Below, piece after piece: positions 1-9,536 of a stretch of DNA of 64,000 nt. The stretch's first letter is position 1; the number at the start of each line of letters is the position of its first letter. This DNA comes from Amycolatopsis methanolica 239 (GTDB lineage: Bacteria; Actinomycetota; Actinomycetes; Mycobacteriales; Pseudonocardiaceae). The position numbers were made by a program, and so were the translations under genes. The stretch covers positions 4,712,001 to 4,776,000 of the forward strand of contig NZ_CP009110.1 in assembly GCF_000739085.1 (NCBI RefSeq). Reading direction: 5' to 3'. The notes beneath the pieces are model-generated. The model did not search any database and was not told the origin of the DNA. It was given only the letters and a program-made list of their open reading frames with translations.

Positions 1-25
1 TGCCGACAACGCCACTTCCGCACCG

Positions 26-1159
26 GTGCGCCGCACGGCGGCGCAGCGACGGGCTCAGCTCGCGGAACTGGCCGCGCGGCGATTCCAGGAGCTCGGCTAC
101 CACCACGTCTCGCTGGCCGATGTGGCCGCGGACGCGGGGATCACGGCTCCGGCACTGTACCGGCACTTCCGCAACAAGCAGGGCCTGCTGGCCGGCGCCA
201 TCGGCATCGTGCTCGACGCGGCCGAGGACACCCTCGCGCGCACCCAGGGCGAACCGCTCGAGGCCGTGGTCGCCGCGGTCGCGGAGCTCACCGCGGAACG
301 CCGCTACCTGTGGGCGTTGCTGCAGCGGGAGGTGCGGTTCCTCGAGCCCGAGGCGCGCGCGGGTGTCCAGGAGCGGTTCACCCGGGTCGTCGACGAGTTC
401 GCGCGGCGCCTCGTCGAGCGCCGCCCCGAACTCGCCCGCGACGACGCGCGTGTGCTGGTCACCGCGGCCACGTCGGCGTTGGCGAGCCCCTCGGTGCCGA
501 GGTCGGCACCGCGCTCGCTCGTCGTCGGCACCCTGTCCGCGGCGGCCACCGCGATCCTGCACGCGGATCTGCCCCGCGAACAGCCGGGCCCGGTGGCCGA
601 GCCCGCGCCGGCCGCGCGCGAGCCCGCCGATCGCCGCACCGAACTGCTCGATACGGCCATAGACCTGTTCTTCGAGCGCGGTTTCACCGGTGTCAGCCTC
701 GACGACATCGGGGCGGCGATCGGGATCGCGGGCCCCAGCATCTACCACCACTTCCCGACGAAGACCGACATCCTGCTCGCCGCGTTCACCCGTGCGACCG
801 ACCGGCTGGCCGAGGAACACTCACCGCGCGGTGAGCGCTCGCTGGCCGAATTGGTGGGCACCTACACCGATTTCTGCCTCCAAAACCGCAAGCTGGTCGG
901 GATCTACGTGTGGGAGACGATGAACCTGCCGCCCGACGCGCAGCGCCGGATCACGGCCGCGCTGCGCGCCCGCGTGTCCGAGTGGAGCGCGGCGCTGCGC
1001 CCGCAGCGGCCGGAGGAGGACGAGCGCGCGGCCCGCATCCGCGTGCACGCCGCCCTGACGGTGATCGACGACCTCGTGCGCCTCGGCAGGCTGCACGAGC
1101 GCCCACTGATCGCCGCCGAGGCACGGCACCTGGCGATGACCACCCTGACCGGCGGCTGA
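26..1159 (+). CDS. Tandem TetR-family transcriptional regulator (start uncertain)
   Basis: Two complete TetR-like units in one polypeptide of about 377 residues. The first helix-turn-helix is near residues 28-50 (ADVAADAGIT, ALYRHFRNK), the second near 218-250 (LDDIGAAIGIAGPSIYHHF). Each is followed by a helical ligand-binding-type segment. Usual TetR proteins are about 200 residues, so this is a fusion or duplication. The GTG at 26 is the first start in the window, but the frame is open back to base 2, so the true start may lie outside. It converges with the broken monooxygenase gene across a strong hairpin. Repressor role is inferred from family; ligand and target are unknown. Confidence 0.85.
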   Translation: MRRTAAQRRAQLAELAARRFQELGYHHVSLADVAADAGITAPALYRHFRNKQGLLAGAIGIVLDAAEDTLARTQGEPLEAVVAAVAELTAERRYLWALLQREVRFLEPEARAGVQERFTRVVDEFARRLVERRPELARDDARVLVTAATSALASPSVPRSAPRSLVVGTLSAAATAILHADLPREQPGPVAEPAPAAREPADRRTELLDTAIDLFFERGFTGVSLDDIGAAIGIAGPSIYHHFPTKTDILLAAFTRATDRLAEEHSPRGERSLAELVGTYTDFCLQNRKLVGIYVWETMNLPPDAQRRITAALRARVSEWSAALRPQRPEEDERAARIRVHAALTVIDDLVRLGRLHERPLIAAEARHLAMTTLTGG

Positions 1160-1170
1160 CCGCATGGAAC

Positions 1171-1211
1171 GGAGCCGGTGGAGGCACCCGGACGTGCCCC
1201 CCGCCGGCTCC
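1171..1211. terminator. Bidirectional hairpin terminator between convergent genes
   Basis: An inverted repeat starting GGAGCCGG and ending CCGGCTCC forms a stem of about 17 bp with one bulge and a short loop. It sits in the 59-base gap between the TetR stop and the stop of the opposing monooxygenase gene. There is no U-tract, as is common in actinomycetes. Confidence 0.65.
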
Positions 1212-1218
1212 GGTGGTG

Positions 1219-2697
1219 TCAGACGGTGGCGGTCTCACCGGCCCGCGCGAGCTCGAAGCCGGCGTAGCCGGTGTCGGCGATCTCGGCGCACGTGGCGGTC
1301 CACTGGTCCTCCGCCTCGCGCGCCGGCTCCACCGTGCGCACCCCGGTCCGCTCGGCGGTGGCGATCAGCTCGCCGATCCAGTCGACCTGGGTCGCGATGC
1401 TCGGCGGCAGGTTGGTGAAGGGGCCGTTCGGGCCGAGGATCATGAACATGTTCGGGAAACCGGCCGGGGACACGCCGAGGTAGCTGGTCGGACCGCCGGC
1501 CCAGTGCTCGTTGATGTGCCTGCCCCCGCGGCCCCGCAGGTCCATCGCCCGGTAGTTGCCCCCCACGGCGTCGAAGCCCGTGGCAAATACGAGGATGTCC
1601 AGCTCGTGCTCGATACCGTCGGCCGTGCGGACCCCGCCGGGGTGATCTCGGTGATCGGGTTCTCCTTGATGGAGACCAACTCGACTTTGTCCCGGTTGTA
1701 GGTTCTCGTAGTACCCCTCGTTGCACAGCGGCCGCTTGGCGTAGAGATCGGTCGGCGTGAGCTTGCGCGCGGTCTCCGGGTCCTCGACGATCTCGGCGAT
1801 CTTCGAGCGGAGGAACGCCGCGGCGGCCGCATTGGCTTCCGGGTTGGTCGCGATGTCGCAGAACGTGCCGAACATGAACCGGAACCCGTTGCCCTTGTCC
1901 CAGGCATCCTGGAACACCCTGCGGCGTTCCTCTTCGGACACGCTCATGCCCGACCGTGCTCTCCTCGAACCCGAAGGCCACCACCGAGTTGCGCACCTGG
2001 TCCCACACGTTGTCGAAGTCCGCCATGATGGGCTCCACTTCGGACTTGTCCATCGGGCCGTTCCCAGACGGCACCCAGTACTGCGGCGACCGCTGGAAGA
2101 CCGAGAGGTAGCCGGCCGTCTTCGCCGCGGCGACGATGAACTGCGTCCCGGTCGATCCGGTGCCGATCACGCCGACCCGTTTGCCCGCGATGTCCAGGTC
2201 CTTCGGCCACGCGTTGGTGTGCACCAGGGTGCCGGCGACGCTGTCCCGGCCGGCGATGTCGGAGATGTTGCTCTTCGCCAGCAGCCCGAGCGCGTTGACC
2301 AGGTACCGGGCGGTCAGTGTCACGCCAGTGGACGTGGTGACCGTCCACAGTTCATCGGACTCGTCGAACACCGCACCGGTGACCCCGGTGTTCAGCTGGA
2401 TGTCGCGTGCCAGGTCGAAGCGCTCGACCACGTGCTCCAGGTAGGCCAGCACGTCCCGCTGTTCCAGGTACCGCGTCGACCAGTCCCACTCGCGCAGCAG
2501 GTCCTCGTCGAACGAGTACCGGTAGACGAAACCCTCTGGTGTCGGACAAAGTACCAGGTGCCGCCGACGCCGTCGCCCTTCTCGAACGCCATGACCGTCA
2601 GGGCGAGTTCGTTGCGAAACTTGTGCAGCATGTAGATGCCACCGAAACCGGCTCCGACGAGGATGGCGTCGACATCCGGGGTGCGGAAGTTGCTCAG
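1219..2697 (-). pseudogene. Baeyer-Villiger monooxygenase (cyclohexanone/acetone monooxygenase-like), disrupted
   Basis: Pieces of one type I Baeyer-Villiger monooxygenase are spread over all three minus frames: the N-terminal FAD motif GAGFGG and GVGGTWYF, then YRYSFDEDLL, HTNAWPKD and the NADPH motif GTGSTG, then the C-terminal ATGFDA and GGPTSYLGV blocks. Frame changes occur near 2540 (with about 8-10 codons missing after GGTWYF), 1955, 1700 and 1632. The fingerprint FxGxxxHxxxWP has V for F. The start is CTG (2697) behind AAGGAG; an ATG there would have given an ATGA overlap with the hydrolase stop at 2694. The family oxidises ketones to esters. As written it cannot make a full enzyme; several independent sequencing errors are the alternative, but they would not explain the missing codons. 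Confidence 0.8.
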
Positions 2698-3671
2698 GGG
2701 TGCTCCTTGGATCGAGTCGATGTCGGATCGGTGTGCGGATCGCGCGGTACCACGCGGCGATGGCGGCGATCTCCGCGTCGGCTTCCGGTGCGTTGCCCGC
2801 CAGGAAGGGGAAGACGTGCTGCATGCCCTCGCCGATCGACAACGTCCCGTCGACACCGGCCGCCTCGGCCCTCTCCGCGACGCGGGTGGCGTTGTCCACC
2901 AGGCACTCCACCGACCCGGCGTTGACGTAGAGCCGGGGGAATGCGGTGAGGTCGGCGTAGAGCGGGTTCGCCAGGGGCGTCGCCGGGTCGATCCGACCCC
3001 CGGCCAGCACACCGGCGGTCATGCCCTCCAGCAGCGGCGCCGTGATCAAGGCATCCGTCGCGGCGTTGGTCACGAGCGTCTCGCCGGAGTTCTCCATGTC
3101 CAGCCACGGCGAGAACGCGATCACCCGTCCCGGCAGTGGCTGCCCCTGCTCGCGCAGCGCCAGCGGGATGGCGATGGCGATGGCGAGGTTGCCGCCGGCG
3201 GAATCACCGATCGTAATGATGTCCGCGGGGTCGATCCCACGTTCGGTCAGCCCGGTGAACACCGCGACCCCGTCCTCGACCTGCGGGGGTGCGGGTGTCC
3301 GGGCGCGCGGCGGTAGTCGAGCACGAAAGCGGTGACGCCGAGCGCCTTGGCGACGTGCGCCGCGAGCTTGCGGTGGCTGGCCGCCGACCCGACGACGAAG
3401 CCGCCACCGTGGGTGTCGAGCAGGACCTGCGAGGTGTCGGCACCGGCGGGCGATGCCCAGATTCCGGGCACACCGCCGACGGTCTCCTCGCGGTAGGTGA
3501 CATCCTCCGGTTCCCGGGTCGGCTGGTGCCACTCGTCGAAGATGCTGCGGAACAGCCGCGTGGTCAGGCCGGGCGTGGTGGCGATGATCTCCGCCCAGTC
3601 CGCGTACAGCGCACGCAGTGCGTCCGATGCGCCCGAGGTACCCGGCGACCGGGTAGTGGCACCGTTGTCAT
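2694..3671 (-). pseudogene. Alpha/beta hydrolase (hormone-sensitive lipase type), disrupted
   Basis: Oxyanion motif THGGGFVVG, nucleophile motif GDSAGGN and the C-terminal GMQHVFPF (catalytic His) are all visible but in different frames. Shifts lie near 3630 (just after MTTVPLPG), near 3290 (after LDYRRAPGHPHP) and near 2740 before the stop. The gene lies directly upstream of the Baeyer-Villiger monooxygenase on the same strand. This pairing is known for ketone degradation (monooxygenase makes an ester, the esterase splits it, as in acmA/acmB of Gordonia). Substrate here is inference. Start ATG at 3671 follows a GGAGGAA ribosome site. Confidence 0.75.
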
Positions 3672-3756
3672 CTGATTCCTCCTCGATGTGTGCGCGGGCA
3701 GGGAAGCGGCCCGCTGTGGCGTGGGACTCACTGTGGCGAGCACGCGGGGACGGCCG

Positions 3757-3800
3757 GTGTTCCGTTGTGGAACGACGCGCGGTGTTCCAGAACGGAACAC
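3757..3800. promoter_or_regulatory. Two palindromic operators GTGTTCC-N5-GGAACAC
   Basis: 3782-3800 is a perfect palindrome, GTGTTCC-AGAAC-GGAACAC. 3757-3775 is the same with the last two bases altered (GTGTTCC-GTTGT-GGAACGA). They lie between the divergent hydrolase/monooxygenase genes and the activator gene. A third copy is at 7005-7023. They are the likely binding sites of the GAF/Fis activator encoded next to them. Confidence 0.7.
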
Positions 3801-3863
3801 AACGGGTACCCGGGGTGAACGACTACGGTGGCCACAACACCACGGGACGACCACGAGGCAACG

Positions 3864-5615
3864 ATGCGTCGACACGAACCGCCACCCGTGCCCGCGCTGT
3901 CGCGGGCCGAGCTGGACCGGATCCGCCGCACCCGGGCGGCACTCGTCGAGGGCGGCCTTCTCGCGGCACCGCCGGGCGGTACCGGCGTGCCCCGGCACAT
4001 CGAGCGGAGCTGGCGGCGCTGCGTCGGCGAGGAGGTGCCGGTCCTCCCCGACGGGATCGACTACCGCGAACCCGAGGACAACCGCTCGACGCTGCTCCGC
4101 GCGGCCCGCCCGGTGCTCGAACGGCTCAAGGACAGCCTCGCCGACGTTCCGGTGGCGATGGTGCTCTCCGACGCGACCGGCCGGATCGTGGTGCGGCACG
4201 CCGACGTGCGCCGTCAGCGCGACGTGATGGACCGCGCCTGCGCCGCGGAGGGGTTCGATTACTCGGAGCAATCGGTGGGCACGAACGGCATCGGCACGGT
4301 GCTGGTCGAGCGCCGTCCGGTGCTGGTGCGGGGTCCGGAGCACTACAACGCCCTGCTGGAGGAGCTCACCTGCGCGGGCACGCCCATCATCGAGCCGTGT
4401 ACCGGTCGCGTGGTCGGCACGTTCTCGCTGGCCTGTTCGACCAGGGATGTGCACCCGCTGATGACGGTCATGGCGGGCGACGTCGGCCGTCAGATCGAAT
4501 CCCGCCTGCTGGACGAGGCCGGGGACCGGCGCCGCCGGCTCGTGCACGCGTACCTGTCCGTCGAACGGGCGGGCACCGCTGCGCTGGTGGTGGACGAGGA
4601 GACCCTGCTCGCCAACCGGCCCGGACTGGCCCACACCGGACCGGAACTGCACCCGCTGCTGTGGCGGTTCCTCAGCCAACACCGACCCACGGGGCCCTGC
4701 AGGATGCAAGTCCCCCTGTCCGACGGCCCACACGAGGCCCTCGTCGAGCCGGTGGCCGACGACGGGGTGGCCGCGTTCAGCGTGCGCCTGCTCCCTCGCC
4801 GCGCCGGCCCCGCCGACTCCGTTCACCCGGTCACTCCCGCGGTGCTCGGCGACGTGCTGCACTTCGACGAGCAGGTCAACCGGAGGCTGGAGACCGCCGT
4901 CCGCCACCAGGAGCACATCGCGGTGACCGGCCCGGCCGGGACCGGCAAGCTGCACACGGCGCTGTGCGTACTGCGGCGGCAGGGCGCCCGGGACCCGCTC
5001 GTCGTGGAACCGCACCTGGAGCGGGATTGGTTCGACCGTGCGCGCACGGCGCTCACCCTCGGTCGCGGAGTCGTCCTGCGCCGAGTGCAGTACAACCCCG
5101 TACCGCCGTTGCAGCAAGTGCGGCTGCTGGCCGCCGCGGAGGTGCCGATGGCGCTCACCGCCGACCTCGACGCTGCCGGTGACGACGTCGTCGGGCTCGT
5201 GCGGCAGGTGGCGACCACAGTGCGGCTCCCGGCGCTGGGCCAGTGCCGGGAGCACCTGCCGTCGCTGGTCCGCGCGATGCTGGCCGATCTCCCGGAACCG
5301 GCGTCGACGAGCCGGTTTTCCGCACCGGTGTGGGACAGCCTGATGGCCTGGCACTGGCCGGGCAACCTCGCCGAGCTGCGCAACACCGTGGCCCAGCTGG
5401 CGCGGCGCGCCGACGGCGGTAGGGTCGAGGCCGGCGACCTGCCGGACGAGCTGTGCGCACCCCGTCGCGCACTGAGCAAGCTGGAGTCCGCCGAGCGCGC
5501 CGCCGTCGTCGAAGCGCTGCAGACCGCGGGCGGCAACCGCAGCCGCGCGGCGCAGGCGCTCGGCATCGGGCGCAACACGCTCTACCGCAAGATGCGGGAG
5601 TTCGGGATCGGCTGA
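3864..5615 (+). CDS. AcoR-like transcriptional activator (GAF, degenerate AAA+, Fis-type HTH)
   Basis: 583 residues. The N-terminal part (about 60-240) is a GAF-type sensor with the AcoR-family stretch SVGTNGIGT. The central region (about 330-500) keeps a Walker A motif GPAGTGK and WPGNLAEL but shows no GAFTGA loop, so it probably does not work with sigma-54. The C-terminus (about 540-583) is a Fis helix-turn-helix ending GIGRNTLYRKMREFGI. I prefer the ATG at 3864 with GAGG 5 bases upstream; an in-frame GTG lies at 3828. It is intact although its presumed targets (hydrolase, monooxygenase, aldehyde dehydrogenase) are broken. Such regulators control alcohol and ketone oxidation genes in actinomycetes. 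Confidence 0.85.
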   Translation: MRRHEPPPVPALSRAELDRIRRTRAALVEGGLLAAPPGGTGVPRHIERSWRRCVGEEVPVLPDGIDYREPEDNRSTLLRAARPVLERLKDSLADVPVAMVLSDATGRIVVRHADVRRQRDVMDRACAAEGFDYSEQSVGTNGIGTVLVERRPVLVRGPEHYNALLEELTCAGTPIIEPCTGRVVGTFSLACSTRDVHPLMTVMAGDVGRQIESRLLDEAGDRRRRLVHAYLSVERAGTAALVVDEETLLANRPGLAHTGPELHPLLWRFLSQHRPTGPCRMQVPLSDGPHEALVEPVADDGVAAFSVRLLPRRAGPADSVHPVTPAVLGDVLHFDEQVNRRLETAVRHQEHIAVTGPAGTGKLHTALCVLRRQGARDPLVVEPHLERDWFDRARTALTLGRGVVLRRVQYNPVPPLQQVRLLAAAEVPMALTADLDAAGDDVVGLVRQVATTVRLPALGQCREHLPSLVRAMLADLPEPASTSRFSAPVWDSLMAWHWPGNLAELRNTVAQLARRADGGRVEAGDLPDELCAPRRALSKLESAERAAVVEALQTAGGNRSRAAQALGIGRNTLYRKMREFGIG

Positions 5616-5618
5616 GAG

Positions 5619-5655
5619 CGGTGGGGGCCGTCCGGTGCGTGTGGGCCCCCACCGC
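5619..5655. terminator. Bidirectional terminator hairpin
   Basis: Perfect 12-bp stem GCGGTGGGGGCC / GGCCCCCACCGC with a 13-base loop, placed between the activator stop and the stop of the opposing aldehyde dehydrogenase gene. Confidence 0.8.
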
Positions 5656-5663
5656 CCGCGTGT

Positions 5664-6946
5664 TCACGGAATGCGCACGAGTTTCTTGTTGGCGAACTCG
5701 GTGATGCCCAGCGCGCCCAGCTCGCGGCCGACGCCGGAGCGCTTCACCCCGCCGAACGGCAGGTCCGGTGCGCTCCTGGTGGTGCTGTTGATCCACACCA
5801 TGCCGCACTCCAGGTGCGTCGCCAACGCCCGGGCCCGCTCGACGTCGGCGGTGTAGATCGAGGCGGCCAGCCCGAACGGCGATTCGTTGGCCAGAGCGAG
5901 GGCGTCCGCCTCGGACGCGACCCGGTGGACCACGGCGACCGGGCCGAACAGTTCCTCCGAGTGGGCGCGCATGGCCGGGGTGACCCCGGTGAGGACCGTC
6001 GGCTCGAAGTAGTGGCCGGGGCCGGCCACCCGGCCGCCACCGGTGTGCAGCGTGGCGCCGAGCGCGAGCGCGTCCTCGACCTGTGCGGTCAGGTCCGCAA
6101 CCACCTCACCGGAGGCCAGCGGCCCCAGGCGAGTGGCGGGGTCGGTGGGATCGCCAGGCCGGATCTCGCGCATCGCGTGGACGAACCGCTCGAGGAACGC
6201 GTCGTGCACGTCGGCGTGCACGATGAACCGCTTCAAGGCCGTGCACGCCTGGTCCCCGTTGAACAACCGGTTGTGCACCGCGTGCGCGACGGTGGTGTCG
6301 AGGTTGTGGTCGTCGAGGACGGCGAACGGGTCCGAACCGCCGAGTTCGAACACGTACTTCTTCAGGTGGCGTCCGGTGACCTCGGCGACCGCGGACCCGG
6401 CGCGCTCGGACCCGGTCAGCGACACACCCTGCCCCCGTAGATCGCCGATCAGCCCGGCGATCCGCTCGCTGTCGGCGAAGAGGTTCAGGTAGATTCCCTC
6501 CGGCGCCCCGGCTTCGGTGAACAGCTCCTCGATCGCCAGCGCCCCTTGGGGGCAGTTGCGTGCTTGCTTGAGCAGAATTGTGTTGCCCAGCACCAGGTTC
6601 GGCGCCGCGAACCGCGACACCTGGTAGTAGGGGAAGTTCCACGGCATGATCCCGAGGAGCACCCCGATCGGCTCCGTGCGCAGCACCGCTTCCCCGCTGC
6701 CCGCGATGTTCAACGGCTCATCGGCCAGCAAACCCGGACCGTGCTCGGCGTAGTGGTCGTAGATGGGCGGCGACCAGCGCCACCGCTCCCTTCGCCGGGG
6801 TGATCGGTTTGCCCATCTCCAGGGTGATGATCCGGGCGAGTTCGTCGGCGCGGTCGGGGGGCCTCGCGCACTTCCTGGCCTGATGCGACCGGGAACTCCT
6901 TGACGAGCTCGCCGGTGGCCGGGTTGGTGGTGTGGTAACTGGTCAT
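5664..6946 (-). pseudogene. NAD(P)-dependent aldehyde dehydrogenase (succinate-semialdehyde dehydrogenase type), disrupted N-terminus
   Basis: From MPWNFPYYQV to the C-terminus one frame is intact, with the catalytic Glu block FELGGSDPF and catalytic Cys block GDQACTALK. The first about 90 codons are broken: MTSYHTTNPATGELVKEF starts at 6946 behind AGGAG, then the frame changes at least twice (about 6870 and 6780), and roughly 25-30 residues between QEVREA and the LARIITLEMGK-type block are missing. It would oxidise an aldehyde made by the divergent alcohol dehydrogenase. A GTGTTCC palindrome sits about 60 bases upstream. Likely non-functional. Confidence 0.8.
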
Positions 6947-7004
6947 GCGCTCCTCGCTTCCGTGTGGTTGCCGGCGAGCATGACCGATCGCCGCACCGGC
7001 GGAC

Positions 7005-7023
7005 GTGTTCCGAATCGGGACAC
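7005..7023. promoter_or_regulatory. Third GTGTTCC-N5-GGGACAC operator
   Basis: GTGTTCC-GAATC-GGGACAC matches the palindromes at 3757 and 3782 with one change. It lies in the divergent gap between the aldehyde and alcohol dehydrogenase genes, placing these genes in the same regulon. Confidence 0.65.
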
Positions 7024-7087
7024 CGGCGCGCCCGCATCGCGCTGGTACCAAGGATTTTCGTCCGATTGAGATGTGAGGTGGGAAGAC

Positions 7088-8146
7088 ATGCACGCATTCG
7101 CGGTCAGTGGAGAGGGCGCCGACGTCACCGACGTGGAACTGCCGACGCCCAGCCCGGCCGGCACGCAGGTGCTGCTGAAGGTGGAACGGTCCGGGGTGTG
7201 TCACAACGACACCCACCTGCGCCAGGGTTTCTACGATCTCGGCGCGCGCGGGAAAATGCGGCTCACCGAGCGCGGGATGACCTACCCGCTGGTGATGGGG
7301 CACGAGGTGGTCGGCACGGTCGTACGGGTCGGCGAGCGGGTGAGCGCGCACCGTCCGGGCGATCTCCGCCTGGTGTACCCGTGGATCGGATGCGGCGAGT
7401 GCGCGCGGTGCCGCGACGGAGCGGACAACCACTGCGCGAACGGCCGCAACCTCGGTGTGGCGCGGCCCGGCGGCTACGCCGAGCACATCCTGGTGCCCGA
7501 CGAAAAGTACCTGGTGGACATCGAGGGGTTGGATCCCAGCTGGGCGGCCACCTTGGCGTGTTCCGGGCTGACGGCGTTCAGCGCTGTCCACAAAGTGCTG
7601 CCGTTGCCGCCCGATGACCCGATCGTGGTGATCGGCGCGGGCGGCGTCGGGCTTACCGCGATCGCCACCCTCAAAGCACTGGGGCACGAGTCGATCTGCG
7701 CGGTGGACCTGTCGGAGGACAACCTGTCGGTCGCGAAGGGACTGGGTGCGTCCGCGACCGTGCTCGCCACCGGCGAGGTGAGCCAGGCCATCATCGGGAC
7801 GTGCGGAGGTCCGGTCGCGGCGGCGATCGACTTCGTCAACAACAGAGCCACCGCGACCGCTGCCTTCGACGCACTGCGCAAGGCCGGACGTCTGGTCCAA
7901 GTAGGACTTTTCGGCGGTGAACTGACCGTGCCCACCGCGCTGATGGCGCTGAAGATGATCACGATCAGCGGCAGTTTCGTGGGCACCCCCGCCGAGCTGA
8001 ACGCGCTCGTGGAACTCGCCCGCCGGGGCGCCCTGCCCCGCATCCCGGTGGTCGAAGCGCCCCTGACCGCCGCCTCGGTGCAGGAGTCGCTGGACCGGCT
8101 CAGCGGCGGCGGAGTCGCCGGCCGGATCGTGCTTCGCCGCGACTGA
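7088..8146 (+). CDS. Zinc-dependent alcohol dehydrogenase
   Basis: 352 residues of medium-chain dehydrogenase/reductase. Catalytic zinc ligands C38 (SGVCHND) and H72-E73 (GHEVVG); structural zinc cysteines C102, C105, C108 and C116 (GCGECARC...C). The nucleotide fold is at about 181-187 (GAGGVG). ATG 7088 is preceded by GTGGGAAG. It oxidises alcohols with NAD(P). The gene is intact and diverges from the broken aldehyde dehydrogenase, with a shared operator between them. Substrate is unknown; secondary or short-chain alcohols would suit a ketone pathway. Confidence 0.85.
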   Translation: MHAFAVSGEGADVTDVELPTPSPAGTQVLLKVERSGVCHNDTHLRQGFYDLGARGKMRLTERGMTYPLVMGHEVVGTVVRVGERVSAHRPGDLRLVYPWIGCGECARCRDGADNHCANGRNLGVARPGGYAEHILVPDEKYLVDIEGLDPSWAATLACSGLTAFSAVHKVLPLPPDDPIVVIGAGGVGLTAIATLKALGHESICAVDLSEDNLSVAKGLGASATVLATGEVSQAIIGTCGGPVAAAIDFVNNRATATAAFDALRKAGRLVQVGLFGGELTVPTALMALKMITISGSFVGTPAELNALVELARRGALPRIPVVEAPLTAASVQESLDRLSGGGVAGRIVLRRD

Positions 8147-8215
8147 ACCGCCGAGAACTTCCATTCAATGGAAGACCGGCTAGTCCGAACGGCCGTGGAG
8201 CCGGACACTGCCGTC

Positions 8216-9391
8216 ATGCGTACCCAGGTCGCCATCGTCGGCGCAGGCCCGGCCGGTCTTCTGCTCTCCCACCTGCTCGGAAACGCGGGCGTCGAGTCCG
8301 TGATCGTCGAGACGCGTTCGCGGGCGTACGTCGAGGCCCGCATCCGCGCGGGAATCCTCGAACAGTCCAGTGTGGACCTGCTGCACGAGGCCGGGCTCGG
8401 TGAGCGGCTCGCCCGCGAGGGCGACGAGCACCGCGGCATCTACCTGCAGTGGCCGCACGAGCGGCACCACCTGGACTTCGTCGACCTCGTCGGGCGCAGC
8501 GTCACCGTCTACGGGCAGACCGAGGTGACCAAGGACCTCGGCCGGGCGCGGGAAGCCGCGGGGCAGGAGATCCGCTACGAGGTGTCCGGCACCGCGGTGC
8601 ACGACCTGGACACCGACCACCCCTACGTCACCTTCACCGGCCCGGACGGCACGCACGAGCGGATCGACGCGGACGTGATCGTCGGGTGCGACGGGTCGTT
8701 CGGGCCGTGCCGCGCGGCCGTCCCGGATTCGGCGAAGCGCACGTGGGAGCGCACCTACCCGTACTCGTGGCTGGGTGTGCTCGCCGACGTCGCGCCCTCG
8801 ACCGACGAGCTGATCTACGCCTGGCACCCAGACGGCTTCGCGATGCACTCGATGCGCTCGGCCACCGTCTCGCGGCTGTACCTGCAGGTCCCGAACGGCA
8901 CGGACGTCGCCGAGTGGTCCGACGACCGGATCTGGGAGGCGCTGGCCACGCGGCTCGGGCACGGCCAGGACGGCTGGACCCTCACCCCCGGCCCGATCAC
9001 CGAGAAGTCGGTGCTGCCGATGCGCAGCTTCGTGCAGCAGCCCATGCGCCACGGACGCCTGTTCCTCGCCGGCGACGCCGCGCACATCGTGCCGCCGACC
9101 GGCGCGAAGGGGCTCAACCTGGCCGTCGCCGACGTCGCGCTGCTGGCTCCCGCGCTGACCGCCCTGCTGCGCGAGAACAACCCGAAGCTCGCCAACGCCT
9201 ACTCCGACACCGCGCTGCGCCGGGTCTGGCGGTGCACCCACTTCTCGTGGTGGATGACCACGATGCTGCACCAGTCCGGGGACCCGTTCGACCAGCAGCT
9301 ACAGCTGTCCCAGCTGCGGTGGGTGGCCACCAGCGAAGCGGCGCGGACCGGACTGGCGGAGAACTACGCGGGCCTGCCGATCGGGTTCTGA
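8216..9391 (+). CDS. pobA: 4-hydroxybenzoate 3-monooxygenase
   Basis: 391 residues, the usual length of PobA, a class A FAD hydroxylase that turns 4-hydroxybenzoate into protocatechuate with NAD(P)H and oxygen. The FAD motif GAGPAG is at residues 9-14, the second FAD block FLAGDAAHIVPPTGAKG is near 280, and the family block RAGILEQ is near 44. Start ATG 8216 gives the canonical MRTQVAIVGAGP; an upstream in-frame ATG at 8168 would add 16 unrelated residues. It follows the alcohol dehydrogenase on the same strand, but no protocatechuate genes are in the window. Confidence 0.92.
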   Translation: MRTQVAIVGAGPAGLLLSHLLGNAGVESVIVETRSRAYVEARIRAGILEQSSVDLLHEAGLGERLAREGDEHRGIYLQWPHERHHLDFVDLVGRSVTVYGQTEVTKDLGRAREAAGQEIRYEVSGTAVHDLDTDHPYVTFTGPDGTHERIDADVIVGCDGSFGPCRAAVPDSAKRTWERTYPYSWLGVLADVAPSTDELIYAWHPDGFAMHSMRSATVSRLYLQVPNGTDVAEWSDDRIWEALATRLGHGQDGWTLTPGPITEKSVLPMRSFVQQPMRHGRLFLAGDAAHIVPPTGAKGLNLAVADVALLAPALTALLRENNPKLANAYSDTALRRVWRCTHFSWWMTTMLHQSGDPFDQQLQLSQLRWVATSEAARTGLAENYAGLPIGF

Positions 9392-9406
9392 CGCGGACGC
9401 GCACCC

Positions 9407-9439
9407 CCTGGTCACGCGGGGCGAACCCGGGTGACCAGG
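9407..9439 (+). terminator. Hairpin downstream of pobA
   Basis: Perfect 9-bp stem CCTGGTCAC / GTGACCAGG with a 15-base loop, beginning 16 bases after the pobA stop codon. Confidence 0.55.
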
Positions 9440-9536
9440 CGGCTTCTCCGGCGGATGCAGATCGTGGTCCATGGCGCCGGATCGCAGGCGCCTGCGCTCA
9501 GCCGGCCGTCGGCGCGGCGTGCACCTGACCGGGCGG

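Noticed and set aside
1235-3532. 765-residue minus-strand frame as one hydrolase-monooxygenase fusion protein
   Set aside because: The two families are separate genes here; the open frame arises from frameshifts that remove the hydrolase stop. Conserved blocks jump between frames inside it.
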